The position numbers were made by a program, and so were the translations under genes. A DNA stretch of 64,000 nt from Verrucomicrobiia bacterium (GTDB lineage: Bacteria; Verrucomicrobiota; Verrucomicrobiia; Limisphaerales; JADLHS01). The stretch lies in NCBI GenBank assembly GCA_026125285.1, contig JAHCLO010000002.1:275115-339114 (forward strand), read 5' to 3'. Under the pieces are notes generated by a model. It was not told where the DNA came from. It searched no databases and saw nothing but the letters and a program-made list of their open reading frames with translations. This document shows positions 28,133-37,998 of this stretch, piece after piece; the first letter of the stretch is position 1; the number at the start of each line of letters is the position of its first letter.

Positions 28133-29164
28133 TCAACCTTCGGTCGAACCGGCGCGCTCCGCGAGTTTGCGCTCCAATTCCCTGACCCGGCGAATCAATG
28201 CCGGCAACTGATGTACCGCGATCATCTGGCGCTTGGCAAGGCGGTCGGGTTGCGCCGGTGAACCCAGCCACGTTTCACGGTCGGGAATGTCGTGCATCAC
28301 GCCGGACTGCGCGGCAACGGTGACTTGATGACCAAGTTGGAGATGCCCGGCCAGCCCCACCTGCCCGGCCAGCACGACGTAGTTCCCCAGCTTCGTGCTG
28401 CCGGCGATGCCCACTTGGGCAACGACCAGACAATGTTCCCCGATCTGCACGTTGTGGGCAATCTGAACCAAATTGTCTATTTTCGTGCCCTTGCCAATGA
28501 TCGTCGGGCCAAGTGCCCCGCGATCAATCGTGACATTCGCGCCAATCTCAACGTCGTCACCGATAACCACGTTGCCGATTTGGGGGACTTTGCGATGGAC
28601 GCCGGCGTCCTGCACGTAACCAAAGCCGTCCGAGCCGATGACGGTGCCCGCGTGGACCCGCACGCCGCGCCCCAGTTCAGTCCGCGGGTAAAGCGTCACG
28701 TTCGGAAATAACATCGCGCCTTCGCCCAGCCGGCAATCTTCACCCACCACCACGCCGGCGTGCAAAGCGGTGCGAGCACCGATGCGAACCCGCTCCCCTA
28801 CGACGCAGACCGGTCCGACATGAGCGGTAGGGTCAATCTGTGCCGTGGCGGCCACAACGGCCGTGGGATGAATTCCGGCAGGCAGCACCGGTTCTGGGAA
28901 GAACAATGTGAGCGCCTTGGCGAACGCGATGCGCGCGTCTGGCACTCGAATCAGCACTTTGCCGCTCACACAGGCTTGTTGTCCGACGATGATGGCGGAA
29001 GCCGCGCTTTGGGCGGCGCGAGTCAAAAATTCCTCGTTCTCCGCAAAGGTCAAATCGCCGGCTTGCGCTCGGTTCGCCGGAGCGAAGCTGTTCAACCGCG
29101 TGGCGGGATCGCCCACGACCTCCCCTCCGAGGTGGGCGGCAATTTCAGCGGCGGTAAAGGACAT
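28133..29164 (-). CDS. lpxD: UDP-3-O-acylglucosamine N-acyltransferase
   Basis: 343 residues. It adds the second R-3-hydroxyacyl chain in lipid A synthesis. The N-terminal uridine-binding domain ([18 protein letters not shown]) is followed by left-handed parallel beta-helix hexapeptide repeats ([20 protein letters not shown]...). The catalytic His lies in [15 protein letters not shown], and the C-terminal helix ([20 protein letters not shown]) is present. The order with panD upstream on the same strand may be a transcript, not a pathway. lpxA and lpxC are not in the window. Confidence 0.95.
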   Translation of the reverse strand: MSFTAAEIAAHLGGEVVGDPATRLNSFAPANRAQAGDLTFAENEEFLTRAAQSAASAIIVGQQACVSGKVLIRVPDARIAFAKALTLFFPEPVLPAGIHPTAVVAATAQIDPTAHVGPVCVVGERVRIGARTALHAGVVVGEDCRLGEGAMLFPNVTLYPRTELGRGVRVHAGTVIGSDGFGYVQDAGVHRKVPQIGNVVIGDDVEIGANVTIDRGALGPTIIGKGTKIDNLVQIAHNVQIGEHCLVVAQVGIAGSTKLGNYVVLAGQVGLAGHLQLGHQVTVAAQSGVMHDIPDRETWLGSPAQPDRLAKRQMIAVHQLPALIRRVRELERKLAERAGSTEG

Positions 29165-29219
29165 GGCAAACGGCGTGATGTCGGCGTGTGGAGGGCTTAT
29201 GAGAAAAGCCGCCCCGGGA

Positions 29220-29588
29220 TCATTTCTTCGTCCCTCGCTTGGTTATGACCTTGTTCTTCTTTCCGAGGACAATGACCCGCGGCACCCATTTTCCGGCCTG
29301 CTTGGCCTTGACCACGGCGTAACTCATGATGGTCAGGAGATCGCCAGGTTTGCCCAGCAACGCGGTGGCGCCATTGAGCACGATCTCACCGGAACCGCGC
29401 CTGCCCGGAATGGCGTAGGTTTCAAACCGCTCTCCGTTGGCCATGTTCCCGCACAAAATGCGTTCATAGGGGCAAAGCCCCACCAGGTCCATCAGGTCGG
29501 CGTCAATGGTCAGGCTGCCCTCATAGTGGACGCTGCCGCCCGTAACGCAGGCGCGGTGGAGTTTGGACTTCAGCAAGTGGATTTGCAT
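29220..29588 (-). CDS. panD: Aspartate 1-decarboxylase
   Basis: 122 residues from ATG 29588 (frame open to 29597). It makes beta-alanine for pantothenate. Using this start, the self-cleavage Gly24-Ser25 pair falls exactly at the canonical position (YEGSLTID), generating the pyruvoyl group. Other conserved parts are [30 protein letters not shown] and [10 protein letters not shown]. The C-terminal tail is Lys-rich. It lies 55 bases ahead of lpxD. Confidence 0.94.
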   Translation of the reverse strand: MQIHLLKSKLHRACVTGGSVHYEGSLTIDADLMDLVGLCPYERILCGNMANGERFETYAIPGRRGSGEIVLNGATALLGKPGDLLTIMSYAVVKAKQAGKWVPRVIVLGKKNKVITKRGTKK

Positions 29589-29672
29589 AAACCTCAAGTC
29601 GCCCGTTGACTTGAAAAATCCCGACCACTATAAAGGCGCGAGCAGCTAATTCAATCTCAACTTTACACGGCT

Positions 29673-30836
29673 ATGGCCAAAACGCTACGTGTCGGCCTGA
29701 TCGGTTACCGGTTCATGGGCAAAGCCCACTCCAACGCGTGGCGGCAGGCGCCGCGGTTCTTCCCACTCAAAGCGCACGTCGAATTGCACACCCTCTGTGG
29801 CCGTGATCGCATCGCCGTCCAATCGGTGCGATCGCAGCTTGGCTGGGAGAACGCGACCACCGACTGGCGCGAAGTGGTGGAATCGCCCTTGATTGACGTC
29901 GTGGACATCAGCACTCCGAACGATTCCCACGCGGAAATCGCCATCGCCGCCGCCCGGGCCGGCAAACATATCTTGTGCGAGAAACCGCTCGCACTGACGG
30001 TCAAGCAAGCCGAAGCCATGCTCGCCGCCGCGCAGAAATCCAAAATCGTTCACATGGTCTGCCACAACTACCGGCGCGTTCCGGCCATCGCACTGGCGCG
30101 GCGAATGATCGGGGAAGGGGCGCTCGGCGAGATTCGTCATTTCCGCGCGCGGTATGCCCAGGACTGGCTCGTGGATCCGGACTATCCCTTGAAATGGCGG
30201 CTGGATAAATCCGTCAGTGGCAGCGGAGCGCATGGCGACATTAACGTTCACATCATTGACCTGGCGCGTTACTTGGTCGGTGAATTCAAGGAAGTTTGCG
30301 GATTGATGCACACGTTCACAAAAGAACGTCCGTTGACCGGCGCCACTGGCAAGTCGCCGATCCAGGCGGCCCGGGCCCTCGAAATCAGGGGCAAAGTGAC
30401 CGTGGACGACGCCTCTCTGTTCATCGGACGATTCGCCAACGGCGCCTTGGCCAACCTGGAAGCGACCCGCTGCGCCGCCGGCAGGAAGAACCACCTCACC
30501 CTCGAACTCAACGGGAGCAAGGGTTCGTTGGGCTTCGATCTGGAAGACATGAACCGGCTCAAATTCTACGAAACCGCCAGTCCGCCGGATCGCCAGGGCT
30601 TCCGCGACGTCCTGGTCACGCAACCCAACGGCGCCCACCCCTACGTGAATCACTACTGGCGCGACGGGCACCTGCTGGGCTATGAACACACTTTTATCCA
30701 CACTGTGGCCGACTTCGTCAACGCGTGTGTCGAGGGTAAACCGGTTCACCCGACCTTTGAGGATGGCCTTAAGAACCAGCGGGTGCTGGAGGCGGTGGAA
30801 CTTTCGGTCAAGAAAAGCCAGTGGGTGAAAGTGTAG
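29673..30836 (+). CDS. Gfo/Idh/MocA-family oxidoreductase 1
   Basis: 387 residues. An N-terminal Rossmann domain (RVGLIGYRFMGKAHSNAW) has the family EKP motif (CEKPLALTVKQAE). A C-terminal substrate domain contains GDINVHIIDLARYLVG with the catalytic Asp/His. NAD(P)-dependent oxidation of a sugar or cyclitol is expected. No signal peptide is evident. Followed after 155 bases by a second member of the family, it probably belongs to a small sugar-handling cluster. The substrate cannot be named. Confidence 0.88.
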   Translation: MAKTLRVGLIGYRFMGKAHSNAWRQAPRFFPLKAHVELHTLCGRDRIAVQSVRSQLGWENATTDWREVVESPLIDVVDISTPNDSHAEIAIAAARAGKHILCEKPLALTVKQAEAMLAAAQKSKIVHMVCHNYRRVPAIALARRMIGEGALGEIRHFRARYAQDWLVDPDYPLKWRLDKSVSGSGAHGDINVHIIDLARYLVGEFKEVCGLMHTFTKERPLTGATGKSPIQAARALEIRGKVTVDDASLFIGRFANGALANLEATRCAAGRKNHLTLELNGSKGSLGFDLEDMNRLKFYETASPPDRQGFRDVLVTQPNGAHPYVNHYWRDGHLLGYEHTFIHTVADFVNACVEGKPVHPTFEDGLKNQRVLEAVELSVKKSQWVKV

Positions 30837-30990
30837 AGGTAGTCGCCGCACAAACTCCTTGAACGGAAGCCGCGCTGGTCTAGTCTGGAAGTGAAACGGA
30901 CGGCGTTTCCCAGGCTGAATCTCCAAATGGTGACCGGGGATGAACTTAGACGGTTGCAGCAAAACAAACGAACAATCAAAGGAAGAATCT

Positions 30991-32181
30991 ATGTCGAACA
31001 AACCTATCAATGTCGGTTTGGTGGGCGGTGGCAAAGGCGCGTTCATTGTCAACCCCCATCAAAAAGCCATCCACTTTGACGGCACGCGCCGCGTGACGGC
31101 TGGCGCGCTGTTCCCCGATCCCAAGATCGCCCTCGAAGAGGCGGCGAACTGGCCTTATCCAATCAAGGGTTACGGCTCCTACACGGAAATGATCGAAGCC
31201 AACGCCAGCCTGCCCGAGGATCAGAAACTCAGTTACCTCGTCATCGTCACGCCGAACCACGTGCATTTCGATCCGGCGATGAAGGCCATCAATGCCGGCA
31301 TCCCGGTGTTCTGCGAGAAGCCGCTTTGCTTGAACCTCAAGGAAGCCAACGCGCTCGTGAAAGCCGTGCGCAAACACAACATCCCCTTTGGCGTGGCGCA
31401 CACGTACTTGGGCCACTGGACCAGCCGCTTCGCGCGCTACATCATTCGCGCCGGGTTGCTGGGCGAAGTCCGCTGGGTGGACTCTTACTACCTCCAAGGC
31501 TGGCTCGCGACCAAACTCGAAGCCACCGGCCAGATGCAGGCCACTTGGCGCACAAACCCGAAGCTGGCAGGCGGCTCTGGTTGCGGCGGCGACATAGGCA
31601 CGCACGCCCTCATGCAACTTCGCTACGTGACCGGCCTGGACGTCACACAGGTTTCTGCCCAGCTCGAGACCTTCGTCGAAGGCCGCATGTTGGACGATCA
31701 CTTCACGATCTACTGCCAGTTGAGCAACGGCGGCAAAGCCCTGGTGCGCGCGTCGCAGATTTGCATTGGCCACAAGAACGATCTGGGCATCGAAATCAGC
31801 GGCACCAAAGGCACGCTCGTCTGGCGGCAGGAAGAGCCGGAGAGCATCACGATTCATCTCGCCAACCAACCCGATCGCGTCTATTGGCGCGGCGCGGTCA
31901 CCCCGGGCGACGGCTTCCTGCCCAAGAACGTGCCGGCGGACCTCATGGCCGAGCCGACCATTCCTCCGGGCCATCCCGAAGCGTTCCACGATGCCTACGC
32001 CCGGCTGCATCGCTGCTTCGAGGCTGACGTGCGCAAATGGCAGGCCGGCAAATCATTCGCTTGCGATGGCTCGAAATACGCCAGTGTCGAAGACGGCTGG
32101 ATGGGCATCGCGTTCATCGAAACCTGCGTCAAGAGCAGCGCAAAGAGGGGCAGTTGGACTGCCTTGCCGAAGAGAATTTAA
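30991..32181 (+). CDS. Gfo/Idh/MocA-family oxidoreductase 2
   Basis: 396 residues from ATG 30991, preceded by AAAGGAAG at a good distance; the in-frame ATG at 30940 has no such site. Rossmann start [23 protein letters not shown] motif [13 protein letters not shown], and [16 protein letters not shown] in the substrate domain. Sequence divergence from the upstream paralogue implies a different substrate, possibly successive steps on one sugar. A strong terminator follows. Confidence 0.88.
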   Translation: MSNKPINVGLVGGGKGAFIVNPHQKAIHFDGTRRVTAGALFPDPKIALEEAANWPYPIKGYGSYTEMIEANASLPEDQKLSYLVIVTPNHVHFDPAMKAINAGIPVFCEKPLCLNLKEANALVKAVRKHNIPFGVAHTYLGHWTSRFARYIIRAGLLGEVRWVDSYYLQGWLATKLEATGQMQATWRTNPKLAGGSGCGGDIGTHALMQLRYVTGLDVTQVSAQLETFVEGRMLDDHFTIYCQLSNGGKALVRASQICIGHKNDLGIEISGTKGTLVWRQEEPESITIHLANQPDRVYWRGAVTPGDGFLPKNVPADLMAEPTIPPGHPEAFHDAYARLHRCFEADVRKWQAGKSFACDGSKYASVEDGWMGIAFIETCVKSSAKRGSWTALPKRI

Positions 32182-32197
32182 CCGGCGCTCGCACTCG

Positions 32198-32235
32198 AAA
32201 ACGGGACGGCACATTCACACCGTCCCGTTTGTTCT
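32198..32235 (+). terminator. Rho-independent terminator after oxidoreductase 2
   Basis: A perfect 10-11 base stem AAACGGGACGG / CCGTCCCGTTT with a 10-base loop, followed by TGTTCTG, begins about 17 bases after the stop at 32181. Confidence 0.75.
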
Positions 32236-32490
32236 GTACCCCCGGCTGGTGGGAATAACGCATCTGATCTCAGCCATGACAACTCACATCCAAGGGGACG
32301 GAGCACGGTCTGGAAGTGGCTTCTTGCAGCCGAAAGGCCCAGACTGGTCATAGACCGCCGCTCCGAGAGGTGGTCTTTCATGAGGAATGGGAGACGTCCG
32401 GACCAGACGCGCCTGCACCCACGTATCAACCTGATCCGGCCGCATACTCCGGTCTTTCAAACCCTCGTGGATGGGATAATCCTTGGGCCG

Positions 32491-33735
32491 ATGCCAGACG
32501 CGCGCTGCACTCAAGAAACCTATCGTTGCGAGCGCTGGCGCGCCCTGTCCGCCGGAATTCTGGAAACCGCGGGGACCACCTTTCTGCTGCTCATTGCCGT
32601 GCGTCACTACGAAGCCGGGCCGTTTGCCAAGGCGCTCGTGGCGGCCGGCGGCAGCCTGGGGTTGATGCTCTCGCCCTGGGTGGTGACCCGCGTGGCGGCG
32701 CTGGGCTGGCCGACGGCGCAGGCTTCGGCGCGGCTGGCCGTGGTGGGCGCGGGTTGTTTTCTGATCATGGCGTTGGTGCCGGTGTTGCCGGTGTTCGTAA
32801 TCGGCGCCGTACTGGCCATGACGACTTCCTCGGCGGTGATTCCGTTACTGACGCAAATCTACCAGGAGAATTATCCCGAGCGGCAGCGCGGCAAGTTGTT
32901 CTCCCGCGCCTTCATCATCCGGATCGCCACGGCGGCGCTCTTCAGCGAGCTTGCCGGGCGCGCGTTGTCGAACCGCATTGGATATTTCCCCTGGCTGCTG
33001 GCGGTGTTTGCCGGGGCGTTTGCTTTTGCCGCGTTTACTTTGGTGCGCATCCCGTCGCGCCCGCTGGCAACATTGGCAGGCACGCATCCGTTCCGCTCCC
33101 TCCGCTATGCGCGCGATGACCGGCTGTTCCGGCAAACGCTCATCTCCTGGATGTTCCTCGGGTTTGCGACGTTGATGATGCTGCCGCTGCGCGTCGAGTA
33201 TCTGGCCAACGAAAAACACGGCGTGCTGCTGGACGGAAAGCCGTTGACGGCCGCCACCATTGCCATGCTCACGGGCGTGATTCCCAATGTGGCGCGACTG
33301 GTGCTCAATCCCCTGTGGGGCTGGCTGTTTGATCGGATGAATTTCTTTACGTTGCGCATCACACTCAATATCGGCTTCGCGCTGGGAGCGCTATCCTTCT
33401 TTGTCGGCGGCAGCCTGCCCTGGCTGGTGCTGGGCGCGGTGTTGTTTGGCATTGCCAACGCGGGGGCCGACCTGGCGTGGAGCTTGTGGGTGACGAAGTT
33501 TGCGCCGCCGGAGCGGGTGGCGGATTACATGAGTGCCCACACGTTCTTCACGGGCCTGCGCGGCCTGTTCGCACCGCTGGTGGCGTTTTACGTCCTGGCG
33601 GGAATGCCGCTGCACTTCGCCGGCTGGATTTGCGCGGGTTTGATTTTGGTTGGCACCGGATTCCTCATCCCCGAAATCAAACACGGTCGTCGCGCCCGGC
33701 CAGCCAGCGCCTTGGTGGAGGAGGTTTCCGAGTAA
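32491..33735 (+). CDS. MFS transporter
   Basis: 414 residues from ATG 32491; the frame is open to 32380. About 11-12 hydrophobic helices span residues 20-395, e.g. LMLSPWVVTRVAALG, CFLIMALVPVLPVFVIGAVLAM, FPWLLAVFAGAFAFAAF and LSFFVGGSLPWLVLGAVLF, with a basic C-terminal tail. The cytoplasmic loop PERQRGKLFSRAFI resembles the MFS loop 2-3 region. Its substrate is unknown; the preceding oxidoreductases make a sugar or sugar acid plausible. It converges with the gsp operon. Confidence 0.8.
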   Translation: MPDARCTQETYRCERWRALSAGILETAGTTFLLLIAVRHYEAGPFAKALVAAGGSLGLMLSPWVVTRVAALGWPTAQASARLAVVGAGCFLIMALVPVLPVFVIGAVLAMTTSSAVIPLLTQIYQENYPERQRGKLFSRAFIIRIATAALFSELAGRALSNRIGYFPWLLAVFAGAFAFAAFTLVRIPSRPLATLAGTHPFRSLRYARDDRLFRQTLISWMFLGFATLMMLPLRVEYLANEKHGVLLDGKPLTAATIAMLTGVIPNVARLVLNPLWGWLFDRMNFFTLRITLNIGFALGALSFFVGGSLPWLVLGAVLFGIANAGADLAWSLWVTKFAPPERVADYMSAHTFFTGLRGLFAPLVAFYVLAGMPLHFAGWICAGLILVGTGFLIPEIKHGRRARPASALVEEVSE

Positions 33736-33774
33736 CGCAAAGGACGGCACTGCACCGGTCACCACCGGCGGCGC

Positions 33775-34866
33775 TCACTTCCAATAGAAGCTGAGAATCT
33801 GCACGTCGCGGGGGCTGTTGCGACCAAGGATGGCGAAGAACTGGCGTTTGTAGCTGCCGATTTCCACGTCCACCTGCACCTCGAACGTCCGGCTGCGCAC
33901 GTCGCACATACGCTGGAGCTCCGGGATGATCTGCGGGTTCATGCCGGGGACGTTGATGAGTTCCCCGGGATTACTGAAGGGCGTGTCGTCTTCGGTGCCG
34001 TCCACCCCGTCCGGTCCCGAACGCAAGCGGATGATCTCCGAGGCGATGTTCTCATCCACAAATGGGATCAATTGCAGCGTCATCAGCGAGGCGGTGTTGA
34101 GGTTGATGCGTCCGGTGGAAAGCGGCGTGAACAAGTCCACCAAGCCGACGGGATGCGCCAGGGCCGAACCTGGACGGACAAAGCCGAGCCGGTTTTGAAA
34201 GGCGGATTGGGGGTGACTGGCCGCGCTGGGGCCCCAATATATCTCCGGCGTCACGCCGCGTACCAACAGCAGTTCGGACAGATCGTCAATCGGCAGGTTC
34301 TTGGCGAAATACGGCGGGTCCAGGGTTTCGTAGTAATGGCTCTCGGCGCCGCCAATTCGCTCCAGATCGTCGGCGTCCGTCCAGTCCAGAATCGCGTTGG
34401 CGATGGCGGTAAAATCGCCGGCGTCCACCCCGATGAGCCGGAGCGCCTGCTCGAAGACGCGTTCCCGCAGTTGGTCGGGGCCGGCGTTGATGTTCCACTT
34501 TCGTTCGAGGTCCACGATCTTCACGGAGAACCGGCCATTGCCCAGTTCGTAGTTATCGAGTGAGATGAAAGCGAGTGGAGTGTTGGTGGCAAACATACTG
34601 CCCGGCCCGCCCGCCCAAACTTGATTGAGCGCATCATACGGTTCCTGAGTGACCGCCATTTGTTGCGCGAGAACGTAGCGGGCCAGTTCCACGCCCGACA
34701 AACCCAGCCAGGTCATTTCCGTGTCCGATCCCGAGTTCTGCGCCAGTTTGGTTTCCACCTTCATGGAATACGCGAAGCCGGCCGCCAGAAGGGCGAGCAC
34801 CGTGATGCAGATCATCACAATGATCAGCGCAATGCCGGCGGGGCGGTGGTGGACAACTGGTTTCAC
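33775..34866 (-). CDS. gspK: Type II secretion minor pseudopilin GspK
   Basis: 363 residues from GTG 34866, whose GTGA overlaps the stop of gspJ. The N-terminal helix (GIALIIVMICITVLALLAAGF) lacks the typical Phe+1/Glu+5 pattern, as is usual for GspK. The large soluble domain contains DWTDADDLERIGGAE and a helix-hairpin-helix-like GRINLNTASLMTLQLIPFVDE, both expected for GspK. It caps the pseudopilus tip with GspI and GspJ. The frame is open to 35091, but that part lies inside gspJ. Confidence 0.87.
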   Translation of the reverse strand: MKPVVHHRPAGIALIIVMICITVLALLAAGFAYSMKVETKLAQNSGSDTEMTWLGLSGVELARYVLAQQMAVTQEPYDALNQVWAGGPGSMFATNTPLAFISLDNYELGNGRFSVKIVDLERKWNINAGPDQLRERVFEQALRLIGVDAGDFTAIANAILDWTDADDLERIGGAESHYYETLDPPYFAKNLPIDDLSELLLVRGVTPEIYWGPSAASHPQSAFQNRLGFVRPGSALAHPVGLVDLFTPLSTGRINLNTASLMTLQLIPFVDENIASEIIRLRSGPDGVDGTEDDTPFSNPGELINVPGMNPQIIPELQRMCDVRSRTFEVQVDVEIGSYKRQFFAILGRNSPRDVQILSFYWK

Positions 34867-35612
34867 GGCGCGGGCACAATTGGCGTGGGCGTGACCGGCG
34901 GAGGCGTACCGGGCGCTCCCGGGCGTCCCGGAGGACCTGGCATCTGCCAGGTGACGGGCACTGTAATGGAAGGCAGAGCCACGATCCGGGTGACTTCCTC
35001 GCGGGTCTGGGAATAACGCTGGCGCTGACTTGGATTCTGAAACTGCACGGTGACTTTGACCAGCTTGGGAAGCTGGTTGGTTTGTTTCCATTCATCCACC
35101 CAGTCATTCAGGCGCGTGTCCCAGAAGCCGAACTCCATCCCGCTCACCCCCTTGGCGAGCACCAACGGATACCTCTTCTCGTCCTCGTCCAGGTCCATCA
35201 GGATGGGGTTCTGACGCACCACCAACTCGCGTGTCGCGTCGGGACCGCTGACCAGCGTGAACGTCACGCGGCGCACGTCCAAGCCGTGGAACTTCCCGCT
35301 GCGGGGAAACGATTCCGGCAGACGGGCCACGAAACTGATCAGCGCGTCGTCACCGTTTTCGGCATAGAATCCATAACTCTGTGGGTCGGTGGCAAAGGAG
35401 CGGGTGGCGGTGAGCGCGTCCTCAATCACCCGGATGGCCATGCGCTCGCGTTGCACCTGAGCCGCGGCGGCCAGGCCAATCTTCGAGGACTTCAATATCA
35501 GAGTCCAGGTGGCGTAGATGGCGATCAGCACCAGGCCCAGGATGGCCATGGCCATCATGATTTCAATGAGCGTGAAGGCGGCGGAGCGGCGCGCAGGGTG
35601 GTTCCGGCTCAT
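34863..35612 (-). CDS. gspJ: Type II secretion pseudopilin GspJ
   Basis: 249 residues. Prepilin peptidase site and helix are AAFTLIEIMMAMAILGLVLI with Phe at +1 and Glu at +5. Size and position between gspI and gspK fit GspJ. The C-terminus is Pro/Gly-rich (about 225-249), not typical of the family and possibly an unstructured tail. The start ATG overlaps the stop of gspI and the stop overlaps the start of gspK, indicating translational coupling. Confidence 0.82.
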   Translation of the reverse strand: MSRNHPARRSAAFTLIEIMMAMAILGLVLIAIYATWTLILKSSKIGLAAAAQVQRERMAIRVIEDALTATRSFATDPQSYGFYAENGDDALISFVARLPESFPRSGKFHGLDVRRVTFTLVSGPDATRELVVRQNPILMDLDEDEKRYPLVLAKGVSGMEFGFWDTRLNDWVDEWKQTNQLPKLVKVTVQFQNPSQRQRYSQTREEVTRIVALPSITVPVTWQMPGPPGRPGAPGTPPPVTPTPIVPAP

Positions 35613-36067
35613 CGCATCAACCCTCCGCTCAAGCTGCCGCCGGTGGATTCGGGTCGGAACAGCAGGATGCTCATCTTGGATTCCACCGGTCCGCTGCCGG
35701 AGCCGCGCTGCACGATGATGTCCACTTGAAACAAGCCGTTGGTGGCCACTTCGTAGGTGTCCCGGGTCCAGTGGTGATCGGGATACATGTCGCCGAAATC
35801 GCCGGATTCCAACCCTTCGGTGAGCTTGTTGGTGATCGAGAGTTCGGCGGCCACCAGGCCGGCGTCCACACTCTTCTTGTTTTGCAGGCCGCGCGCGTTC
35901 TTGAGGACGGTGGACATCAGGCCGAGAATGGCGAACACCGCCATGAAAAAGATCGCCAGCGCCACCATCACCTCAACCAATGAGAACGCCGCCCGGCGCC
36001 GCGGCGGAGGCGCTGCGGGTCGCACGGCGGGCGGAAGTTCCGCGGCTAGATCGTGTCTCAATCTCAC
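35609..36067 (-). CDS. gspI: Type II secretion pseudopilin GspI
   Basis: 152 residues. The leader is unusually long (about 26 residues, Pro/Arg-rich) before AAFSLVEVMVALAIFFMAVF, which carries the cleavage site and Glu+5. A short soluble domain follows (SVDAGLVAAELSITNKL). It forms the tip complex with J and K. ATG 36067 touches the gspH stop. Confidence 0.8.
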   Translation of the reverse strand: MRLRHDLAAELPPAVRPAAPPPRRRAAFSLVEVMVALAIFFMAVFAILGLMSTVLKNARGLQNKKSVDAGLVAAELSITNKLTEGLESGDFGDMYPDHHWTRDTYEVATNGLFQVDIIVQRGSGSGPVESKMSILLFRPESTGGSLSGGLMR

Positions 36068-36666
36068 TATCGGAGGAGGTTATGCGGGTTGGATTCCACG
36101 CTGGTCAAACCGGTGGTGACCTCCAGCGAGATGGCCCGCCATTCATTCTTGCTCGAACGCAGAATCAACGTCATCTCATCGCACATGCCATTCGGGAAGA
36201 AACGCACGCGAACAAAGTCCGATTCGCGGTATTCCTGCAAATTCACATCCAGCATTTCGATGGCGATGTCCTCGGCAAAACTGCCGGACTGTCCGCTCTT
36301 GGCCGCGGGCTGCGGTTGGGTAATCAGGAGCAAGCTGTCTTCGACGGTTGGGGGCGCGCCACCGACTTGAAACCGCCCTTCCAGCGGATAAAAGACCACG
36401 TCCACCGGCGAGCCGCGGAAGATTGCCTGCGCCCGGGCGTGACTGAGAACTTCCAATACATCGCTCACCGCCTGGCGCATGCCTTCCTTGTGCCAGATGC
36501 GGTAAATGGACGGAATGCCCGTGGCCAGGATCAGCCCCATGATGGCGACCACCACCATGATTTCGATGAGCGTGAAGGCGCGCGAACGGCGTACCCGGCA
36601 CCGCGGACATGACTGCCGTGTAGCTGAACGGATCGCCTTCGCCGACTCTGGACGCGGGGCCATCAT
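36067..36666 (-). CDS. gspH: Type II secretion pseudopilin GspH-like
   Basis: 199 residues with a Cys-containing basic leader (SCPRCRVRRSR) before AFTLIEIMVVVAIMGLILATG, a class III signal. The C-terminal domain (VLEVLSHARAQAIFRGSPVDVVFYP) resembles GspH/FimT. A major pseudopilin GspG role is less likely because the protein is longer and lacks the GspG calcium-loop pattern. The start overlaps the gspF stop by 4 bases. Confidence 0.77.
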   Translation of the reverse strand: MMAPRPESAKAIRSATRQSCPRCRVRRSRAFTLIEIMVVVAIMGLILATGIPSIYRIWHKEGMRQAVSDVLEVLSHARAQAIFRGSPVDVVFYPLEGRFQVGGAPPTVEDSLLLITQPQPAAKSGQSGSFAEDIAIEMLDVNLQEYRESDFVRVRFFPNGMCDEMTLILRSSKNEWRAISLEVTTGLTSVESNPHNLLR

Positions 36667-37955
36667 CGGGTCATGGAGCCGCCGACGTTGGAGATCAACG
36701 AGAACATGGCGGACAGCACGCTCAACAACAGGAACCCGACCCCCAACGCCATGGCCACGATGAGCACCGGCTCGATCATGTTGGTCATCACCCGCAGGGC
36801 GATGCTGAGTTCGTTCTCGTAGGTGTCGGCCACGTTTTTGAGCGCGCCCGGTACATCGCCGGTTTCCTCGCCAATCTTGACCAGGTCCACCATGAGCTGG
36901 GGGAAGATTTTGCTCTGGGCGAGCGGTTGCGCGAGGGTTTTGCCGTCGGTGACCGCGTCCCGGGTCTTGGCAATGGCTTCCTTGATGACGCGGTTGGGCA
37001 GAACCTGTTCAGTGATCTTGAGTGCCGTGAGCACGGGCACGCCATTCTCCAACAGGGTGGAAAGCGTGCGCGCGAACTGGCCGTAAAGATTGAGCTTCAT
37101 CACCTTGCCGAACACGGGGGCGTTCATCTTCCATTCGTCAATCTTGCGCTTGCCCGCCTCCGTTGCCTGAAAGCGTTTGAAGAGAATGAACCCGGCCACG
37201 ATCATCAGCACGATCAGCCACCAGTAACCGGTGAAGAGGTCGCTGGCCTGCACCAACAATTGCGTGGTCATCGGCAGTTGCATCTCCATGTTCTCGAACA
37301 TGCTCATGAATTTCGGGAGCATGTACGTCATGAAGAAAATGATGATCCCGATGCCCACCGCCGCCACGAACGCGGGATAGACCAGCGCGGAACTGAACTT
37401 GGACTGCACCTCCGCGAACCGCTCGAAATGATCCGCCATGCGCCGCAGGACCTCCACCAGCGAACCGGACTGCTCGCCCGCCTTCACCATGTTCACGTAG
37501 AGTTCGGAGAAAATCAGCGGTTGCCGGGCCATCGCATCCGACAGGCTCTTGCCTTCCATGACCTCCTGCTTGAGTTGGCGGCTGACTTCTGAGGAAATAC
37601 CCTTGGACTCCAGGTGGGTCATGCTGTTGAGCGCCACGGTCAGCGGCATGCCGGCTTGCAGCAGGTTGCCGAGTTGCTGGGTGAAGGTGGCCAACTCCTG
37701 CAACTTGGGTTTGCGCTTGCGTAGAAACGCCTGCCGCAGCGTCGGCGGCAACATGGCCGCAAAGGCCTCCTTCCGATTGGCGGGTTGTTTGTCCGCCGGG
37801 ACGGCCGCCGCGCCCCCCTTGGCCGCTTCCACCGCCACCGGAAACAAACCCAGCCGCTCGATCTGCATCAAAGCCGCCGCGCGGTCGGTTACTTCCAGGA
37901 CGCCCTGAACCACCTCACCGCTGCGCCGCCGTGCTCGATACGAGAATTGTGCCAT
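36663..37955 (-). CDS. gspF: Type II secretion inner-membrane platform protein GspF
   Basis: 430 residues. Two repeated cytoplasmic GspF domains (FTQQLGNLLQAGMPLTVALNSM and FARTLSTLLENGVPVLTALKITE) each have the GEQSG/GEETG signature, with membrane helices near 190-215, 240-262 and 395-420. It couples the GspE ATPase to pseudopilus assembly. It is first in a five-gene leftward operon F-H-I-J-K. gspD, gspE and gspG are not in the window, so the secretion genes are split. Confidence 0.93.
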   Translation of the reverse strand: MAQFSYRARRRSGEVVQGVLEVTDRAAALMQIERLGLFPVAVEAAKGGAAAVPADKQPANRKEAFAAMLPPTLRQAFLRKRKPKLQELATFTQQLGNLLQAGMPLTVALNSMTHLESKGISSEVSRQLKQEVMEGKSLSDAMARQPLIFSELYVNMVKAGEQSGSLVEVLRRMADHFERFAEVQSKFSSALVYPAFVAAVGIGIIIFFMTYMLPKFMSMFENMEMQLPMTTQLLVQASDLFTGYWWLIVLMIVAGFILFKRFQATEAGKRKIDEWKMNAPVFGKVMKLNLYGQFARTLSTLLENGVPVLTALKITEQVLPNRVIKEAIAKTRDAVTDGKTLAQPLAQSKIFPQLMVDLVKIGEETGDVPGALKNVADTYENELSIALRVMTNMIEPVLIVAMALGVGFLLLSVLSAMFSLISNVGGSMTR

Positions 37956-37998
37956 AGCCTAAGTATTCAAAACCAGTTTCCCGGAAAAGTTTCAAGCT

